Shown here: positions 31,870 to 35,846 of the stretch, one piece after another
Layout: every line of letters starts with the position of its first letter
Position numbering within the stretch: position 1 is the stretch's first letter
Program-made: the position numbers and the translations under genes
The notes under the pieces: model-generated
Database searches by the model: none
The model's input: the letters and a program-made list of their open reading frames with translations, nothing else
Told to the model about the DNA's origin: nothing
Source: Candidatus Gastranaerophilales bacterium
GTDB lineage: Bacteria > Cyanobacteriota > Vampirovibrionia > Gastranaerophilales > Gastranaerophilaceae
Length of the DNA: 35,846 nucleotides
Direction: 5' to 3'
NCBI GenBank assembly: GCA_003150395.1
Contig: QAMI01000041.1
Location: forward strand, 1 to 35,846

Positions 31870-32547
31870 ATGGCTGAAGTTTTGATTACTCTTGGAATTA
31901 TCGCTATTATTGCGGCAATGACGCTACCAGCGCTGATTCAAAAGCAGCAAACAAAATCAATTCTGGTTTCTCTAAATAAAAGCTATGCAGAACTTCAAAA
32001 TATAGTTAATTTAATCTCGAACGAACATGGTGAAGATATCGGGAACGTTATAAAACTATATGATGACGCTCAAACGAAAAATCTTTTTATGAAATATTAT
32101 GATAATTCCAAGGACTGCAGCAACAACTCCTGCTACAAAGAGGATATCATATATTATACATATACAGGGAAGCGACTCACAAATTCAGGCGGTAACACTC
32201 CGAATTCAAACTACTATTTTTCTCAAAACAAATTCATAACTAAAGATGGCAGACTGTTTGTGTTTGGGGGGACTAATGAACACGGACGTATGATAAGCGT
32301 TGATGTTAACGGGCCATTTAAGAAACCAAATGCCTGGGGACGAGATGTTTTTACATTCCGCATTATGGAAAAACAAATTATGCCTTGCGGCGGCAAGATA
32401 AGCTGCTCCAATACATATAACTACAATTGCAATGAGTCGGAGAAAGGCTACTATGCAGGACTTGGCTGCACATATTATGCACTCACTAAACCAGGATTTC
32501 TTGATGCTAAGTATTATTACAAAAAATATATTCCAGGTGAATTATAA
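31870..32547 (+). CDS. Second prepilin-like protein, body of a frame-disrupted gene
   Basis: From this internal ATG 225 residues can be read: MAEVLITLGIIAIIAAMTLP, then a globular domain. The preceding in-frame codons give H-T-A-F-T, so the intact protein would have the prepilin site A|FTMAEVLITL. Starting here would remove the leader and the processing site, so this ORF alone should not give a functional prepilin. The C-terminal domain shares DVNGPFKKPNAWGRDVFTFR and GLGCTYYA with the prepilin-like gene at 5418. It has several Cys residues (for example CSNNSCYKED and CGGKISC) that may form disulfides. The true start is probably 31779, separated by the 12-G tract. Confidence 0.8.
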   Translation: MAEVLITLGIIAIIAAMTLPALIQKQQTKSILVSLNKSYAELQNIVNLISNEHGEDIGNVIKLYDDAQTKNLFMKYYDNSKDCSNNSCYKEDIIYYTYTGKRLTNSGGNTPNSNYYFSQNKFITKDGRLFVFGGTNEHGRMISVDVNGPFKKPNAWGRDVFTFRIMEKQIMPCGGKISCSNTYNYNCNESEKGYYAGLGCTYYALTKPGFLDAKYYYKKYIPGEL

Positions 32548-32567
32548 AAACTTAACAAGTCTGCCTT

Positions 32568-33974
32568 TTACAAATATCTTTGGACAATCGGGTATGAAAT
32601 TCCGTTTGTAAAAGACCTTTCGGTCAGTCTTACTCCTAAACAGCATTGTTTACGCTTAAACTGTGCACGAAGAATTTTTTTCACGGTTTCGTCAACTAAA
32701 GCCCTGTCATATTTTTCATAAATTTCTTCTATCGGGCAAAGGTTTTCAACATACATTTCAATAATATCATCAAGCACAGCATATTCAGGCAAGCTATCCT
32801 GATCTTTCTGGTTCGGACGAAGTTCAGCAGAAGGCGCTTTATCTATAATTTCCTGCGGAATAATTTCGCAATTTCTGTTAATATAATTTGAAAGTTTGTA
32901 TACATTTGTCTTTGTCAAATCACAAATTAGGTTATAGCCTCCGGCCAAATCGCCATATAAGGTTCCGTAGCCCATTGACGCTTCAGATTTATTACCGGTT
33001 GAAAGAAGAAGGTAATTGTCGCGGTTTGAGAAAAACATCAAAATTAAGGCCCGCAATCTTGCCTGCAAATTTTCTTCCGCCAAATCATGAAGTCTTTCAT
33101 GAGCAACTTTTTCCATAAAATTATCAAAAAGCGGCGTTATTGAATGCTTGATAGTTTTAATTCCAAGATTTTGCGCCAGGGCTATAGAGTCTGTCACACT
33201 GCCTTCAGAAGAAAACATGCTCGGCATAAGAACGCCCAAAACGTTTTCTTTGCCCAGAGCTTCCGCAGCAAGCGCCGCAGTCAAAGCACTGTCAATACCG
33301 CCTGAAAGACCTAAAATTACTTTTTTAAATCCTGTATTTTCACAATATTCTTTCAACGCGAAAGTTGTTACTTTATAAACACTTTCTTCCATTTTTTCAG
33401 GATGAAATTCAATAGGTTTCTCAAAATCCAGCACCGATGTAACTTCCTCACAAACAGGAAACTGCAAAACAATTTCATTATTTTTGTTTTTGGCAAAGCT
33501 TCCGCCCGCAAAAATATTTTCATCTGCCATTCCGATTGAACTTATGAAAATAAAATCAGTTTTTGCCTCAATACTTTCAACAAAAGCATCGTAAGTATTC
33601 ATTGCAAAGTATTTATTGCGGGCAAGAATGTACAAATCACAGTCAACATCTTCAATAAAACTGTCGGAGACATAAACTTTTTTTCCATCAAATTCAAAAA
33701 ATTCAACTTCTTCAACTATCTCATCCTTTATCAAAACATCGCCTAATAAAATGGTTTTCGGGAATTTTTTTTCGGCAATTTTCCCGAACATTTCCGCTTC
33801 TTTTTGAAGACAAGTTTGATCATAAACAAGGTCTTTTCCGCCAAGCGCTTCAATATCAGCACGCGGGAATATTATCAACTCTGCGTCTGACTTTTCAATA
33901 TGTCTGATTATATTTTCATAATTAAAGTTAAAATCTCCTGTTTTTAATTTTATTTGAGCAATTTCGATTTTCAT
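32568..33974 (-). CDS. nadE: NAD+ synthetase with degenerate glutaminase domain
   Basis: The 468-residue enzyme amidates nicotinic acid adenine dinucleotide to NAD+ using ATP. The C-terminal synthetase domain (about residues 195-468) is complete, with P-loop LGLSGGIDSA, LLSTGNKSEASMGYGTLYGD and PSAELRPNQKDQDSLPEY. The N-terminal 185 residues are a shortened nitrilase fold. The catalytic Glu of F-P-E is Arg (F36-P37-R38). The segment that holds the catalytic Lys (LPNYGVFDE in relatives) is deleted. The Cys of the ICED motif is replaced by V-S-D-S (102-105). It should therefore use free ammonia, not glutamine. It lies 8 nt after ftsQ. Confidence 0.93.
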   Translation of the reverse strand: MKIEIAQIKLKTGDFNFNYENIIRHIEKSDAELIIFPRADIEALGGKDLVYDQTCLQKEAEMFGKIAEKKFPKTILLGDVLIKDEIVEEVEFFEFDGKKVYVSDSFIEDVDCDLYILARNKYFAMNTYDAFVESIEAKTDFIFISSIGMADENIFAGGSFAKNKNNEIVLQFPVCEEVTSVLDFEKPIEFHPEKMEESVYKVTTFALKEYCENTGFKKVILGLSGGIDSALTAALAAEALGKENVLGVLMPSMFSSEGSVTDSIALAQNLGIKTIKHSITPLFDNFMEKVAHERLHDLAEENLQARLRALILMFFSNRDNYLLLSTGNKSEASMGYGTLYGDLAGGYNLICDLTKTNVYKLSNYINRNCEIIPQEIIDKAPSAELRPNQKDQDSLPEYAVLDDIIEMYVENLCPIEEIYEKYDRALVDETVKKILRAQFKRKQCCLGVRLTERSFTNGISYPIVQRYL

Positions 33975-33982
33975 AATTTCTC

Positions 33983-34849
33983 CTATTTGTCGAGTTTTAA
34001 ATAATTAGTATCTTTCCAGCGCAAATCAAGGTACTTGATTTTTGTATCCATAAGCTGAACCTCCGGAAGGATGGACGGAATTCTTTCAATCCTTTCATTC
34101 ACATGCTCATCAAGTCTTCCCAATCTGATGTTAACAGATTTAATTTTTACATACACATCTTCAGGATTTCGAAGGTCAATGTATTCAACCGGTTCCTTGG
34201 AATAAACCTCTATATATCTTGCAATTTTGTCCAGCTTTTGGAGTTTTTTCAAATCCCATTTGCTGTAATCATCGCCTTTGTTACCGTATGAAAGCACAAG
34301 AAGGGTTTTAAACTCCGGTTTTAGCGGAAGATATTCCCGCCCGATAAGTTTTCCGTCTTTTGTGAAAAATGCAACAGGCTGAACCTTAGCGTCAGGCGAA
34401 ATCGAAATAAAAGGCTCACGTTCTCTCAGTATAATCTGCAAACGCGCCGGAAACGCATATCTTCTTATGTAAACTTCTTCAACCGGTGAAAATTGCAAAA
34501 GCTTTTCCTTTAAATTATCGGTTTTTGCCATGTATATCGGAACATCCGGTACTTCAACGCTTTTCAAGGCCGCGAGAATTTTATTCGTCGAAACTATTTT
34601 ATTGTTCAAAATCTCAAGCGTACCGCTGTCAGAAACAGAAAAAATATTTTTATCAACATACCACTGCGGCATTTGAGTAAGATAAACAAGTGCAACAATG
34701 ATTAAAACATTCATAACCAGACACAGAAAAGTACGAAACGTATTTTGACGTTTACGCCCTTTGCGAATCTGACGGCTGCGCTGCATGCGTTTTACAAGCT
34801 TTTTACCATCAATAATTTCATCTTCTGGTATGTGAGTATTTTCATCCAT
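33983..34849 (-). CDS. ftsQ: Cell division protein FtsQ / POTRA-domain septal protein
   Basis: The 288-residue protein has a basic cytoplasmic tail (RMQRSRQIRKGRKRQ) and one membrane helix (about residues 41-58). A POTRA domain with PVEEVYIRRYAFPARLQIIL and REREPFISI comes next, then the FtsQ domain with VEYIDLRNPEDVYVKIKSVN. In other bacteria FtsQ links early and late divisome proteins at the septum. Sequence similarity in this family is low, so the call rests on architecture, motif and position after ddl, which is the classic ddl-ftsQ order. No ftsA or ftsZ follows; nadE does. It lies 14 nt downstream of ddl. Confidence 0.85.
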   Translation of the reverse strand: MDENTHIPEDEIIDGKKLVKRMQRSRQIRKGRKRQNTFRTFLCLVMNVLIIVALVYLTQMPQWYVDKNIFSVSDSGTLEILNNKIVSTNKILAALKSVEVPDVPIYMAKTDNLKEKLLQFSPVEEVYIRRYAFPARLQIILREREPFISISPDAKVQPVAFFTKDGKLIGREYLPLKPEFKTLLVLSYGNKGDDYSKWDLKKLQKLDKIARYIEVYSKEPVEYIDLRNPEDVYVKIKSVNIRLGRLDEHVNERIERIPSILPEVQLMDTKIKYLDLRWKDTNYLKLDK

Positions 34850-34863
34850 GTTTTTTCTGCCGT

Positions 34864-35820
34864 TTATTTATTCAAACCTGCACTGTTTAAAATTATTTGA
34901 ACCAATTCATCATAGGAAATTCCCATTGCCTTTGACTGCGCGGGAAGGTCACTTGTAGCTGTCATTCCGGGACTTGTGTTAATTTCAAGAAGATATGGAA
35001 TATCCTCTTTCATCATGAAATCAACCCTTGAAACGCCGCTACAGCCTGCTGTTTCAAAAGCTTTCACCGAAATTTCCTTAACTTTATCGCTGACGTCCTT
35101 TGACAAACTTGACGGACAAATAAATTCAGACATTCCGCTTGTATATTTAGCTTCAAAGTCATACCATTCGGTTTTAGGTCTTATTTCGAGAATTTCAGTC
35201 GCAAAATTTTTACCGGTTTTTGAGTCAGTAAGAACGCCGACTGTTACAAAAAATCCATCGATAAATTCTTCAATTAAAACATCACTATTATACTTAACTG
35301 CAAGGTCATAAGCAGCTTTCAAGTCTTCTTTCCTGTCAACTTTTGTCATCCCAAAGCTTGAACCTTCAGATACAGGTTTTACAAAAAGAGGATATTTTAA
35401 ATCTTTTGTTTGTTCAAAAATATCGTCTCCTTTTTGAACAAAAGCGGACTTTGCCATTATTATGTCAGGATTTGTTGAAAGAATTCGTTTTGTGAATTCC
35501 TTATTCATACACAATGAACTTGCCATAACGCCGCAGCCTGTGTATGGAATGCGTAGAATTTCCAAAATACCCTGAATACAGCCGTCTTCTCCGAATTTTC
35601 CATGAAGAGCGTTGAACGCATAATCGTATTTGCCGTTTTTAAGTTTAAGAGCAATATCTTCATCCACAACGACCATTTCAGCGTTTTTATAACCCAGCCG
35701 TTGCAAGGCTTCAAAGCAACCCCTGCCTGAACGCATAGAAATTTCTTTTTCTGTAGACAAACCACCGCAAAGAACTGCGATTTTAGCATTTTTATTTATA
35801 TCATTTTCAACTTTTTGCAT
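34864..35820 (-). CDS. ddl: D-alanine--D-alanine ligase
   Basis: The 318-residue ATP-grasp enzyme makes the D-Ala-D-Ala end of the peptidoglycan precursor. Visible motifs are GGLSTEKEIS (the catalytic Glu), NALHGKFGEDG, KPVSEGSSFG, the omega loop WYDFEAKY and LEINTSPGMT. The loop keeps Lys-Tyr (K215-Y216 in E. coli DdlB). The Tyr marks D-Ala-D-Ala, not the D-Ala-D-Lac ligases of vancomycin-resistant species, where it is Phe. GAAGAGG precedes the ATG. It is the first gene of the ddl-ftsQ-nadE run visible here; genes further upstream would lie beyond the right edge. Confidence 0.97.
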   Translation of the reverse strand: MQKVENDINKNAKIAVLCGGLSTEKEISMRSGRGCFEALQRLGYKNAEMVVVDEDIALKLKNGKYDYAFNALHGKFGEDGCIQGILEILRIPYTGCGVMASSLCMNKEFTKRILSTNPDIIMAKSAFVQKGDDIFEQTKDLKYPLFVKPVSEGSSFGMTKVDRKEDLKAAYDLAVKYNSDVLIEEFIDGFFVTVGVLTDSKTGKNFATEILEIRPKTEWYDFEAKYTSGMSEFICPSSLSKDVSDKVKEISVKAFETAGCSGVSRVDFMMKEDIPYLLEINTSPGMTATSDLPAQSKAMGISYDELVQIILNSAGLNK

Positions 35821-35846
35821 ATTTCAACCTCTTCTTTATTTTTTCC

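Noticed and set aside
35100..35200. Ddl as a D-Ala-D-Lac (vancomycin-resistance type) ligase because the omega loop reads DFEAKY
   Set aside because: The specificity residue is the Tyr of the Lys-Tyr pair, and it is retained. The Phe is at another loop position.
1..35846. CRISPR arrays, insertion sequences, prophage genes, tRNA or rRNA genes
   Set aside because: No regularly spaced repeats, transposase or phage motifs, cloverleaf sequences or rRNA-like stretches were seen on either strand.

Overview
The window looks like chromosomal DNA from an AT-rich, diderm, anaerobic bacterium. The best guess is a gut-type non-photosynthetic cyanobacterial relative (Gastranaerophilales / Vampirovibrionia, formerly Melainabacteria). 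This placement is inference from four traits. Two prepilin-like genes carry the FTMAEVLITL N-terminus. ThrRS lacks the TGS domain and SSB is short, as in cyanobacteria. rpoB has its own promoter. LptC/LptA imply an outer membrane, and the oxygen defence is rubrerythrin plus a flavodiiron protein. No rRNA, tRNA, CRISPR array, insertion sequence or prophage was recognised.

Layout. 1-3086 (-) is most of rpoB, cut by the window edge. 3480-5350 (+) holds three tandem genes for small secreted proteins of unknown function. 5418-6459 has a prepilin-like gene (-) and an XRE-type regulator (+), divergent around a perfect 28-bp AT palindrome. 6502-11778 (-) carries an exported M16 peptidase and mutS. 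11818-12699 holds two small unknown membrane proteins. 12825-15733 (+) is an oxidative-stress island: PerR-type repressor, rubredoxin, two rubrerythrins and a flavodiiron protein. 15878-16759 is an unknown protein with two terminal membrane segments. 16845-18650 (-) is thrS. 18890-21482 (+) is ssb, a four-carbon acid-sugar kinase (DUF1537) and a PdxA-family dehydrogenase. 21569-24919 (-) is secF, secD and dapA. 24982-31708 (+) is one tight run: lptC, lptA, a TPR protein, dprA, topA and aroE. 31779-32547 (+) is a second prepilin-like gene, out of frame at a 12-G tract. 32568-35820 (-) is ddl-ftsQ-nadE.

How the genes fit together. Envelope building is well represented: Lpt export, SecDF, Ddl, FtsQ, and DapA for lysine/diaminopimelate. 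DNA maintenance is covered by MutS, TopA, SSB and DprA. The PerR island is a coherent peroxide and oxygen detoxification unit of the kind found in anaerobes.

Most interesting signals. (1) The poly-G tract near the 5' end of a prepilin gene that has a good promoter and ribosome binding site looks like a phase-variation switch, written here in the OFF frame. (2) NadE has a shrunken glutaminase domain with all three catalytic residues missing. (3) The second rubrerythrin has lost the redox-switching glutamate. (4) The 28-bp palindrome lies between the XRE regulator and a prepilin gene. (5) The three tandem secreted paralogues have no known function.
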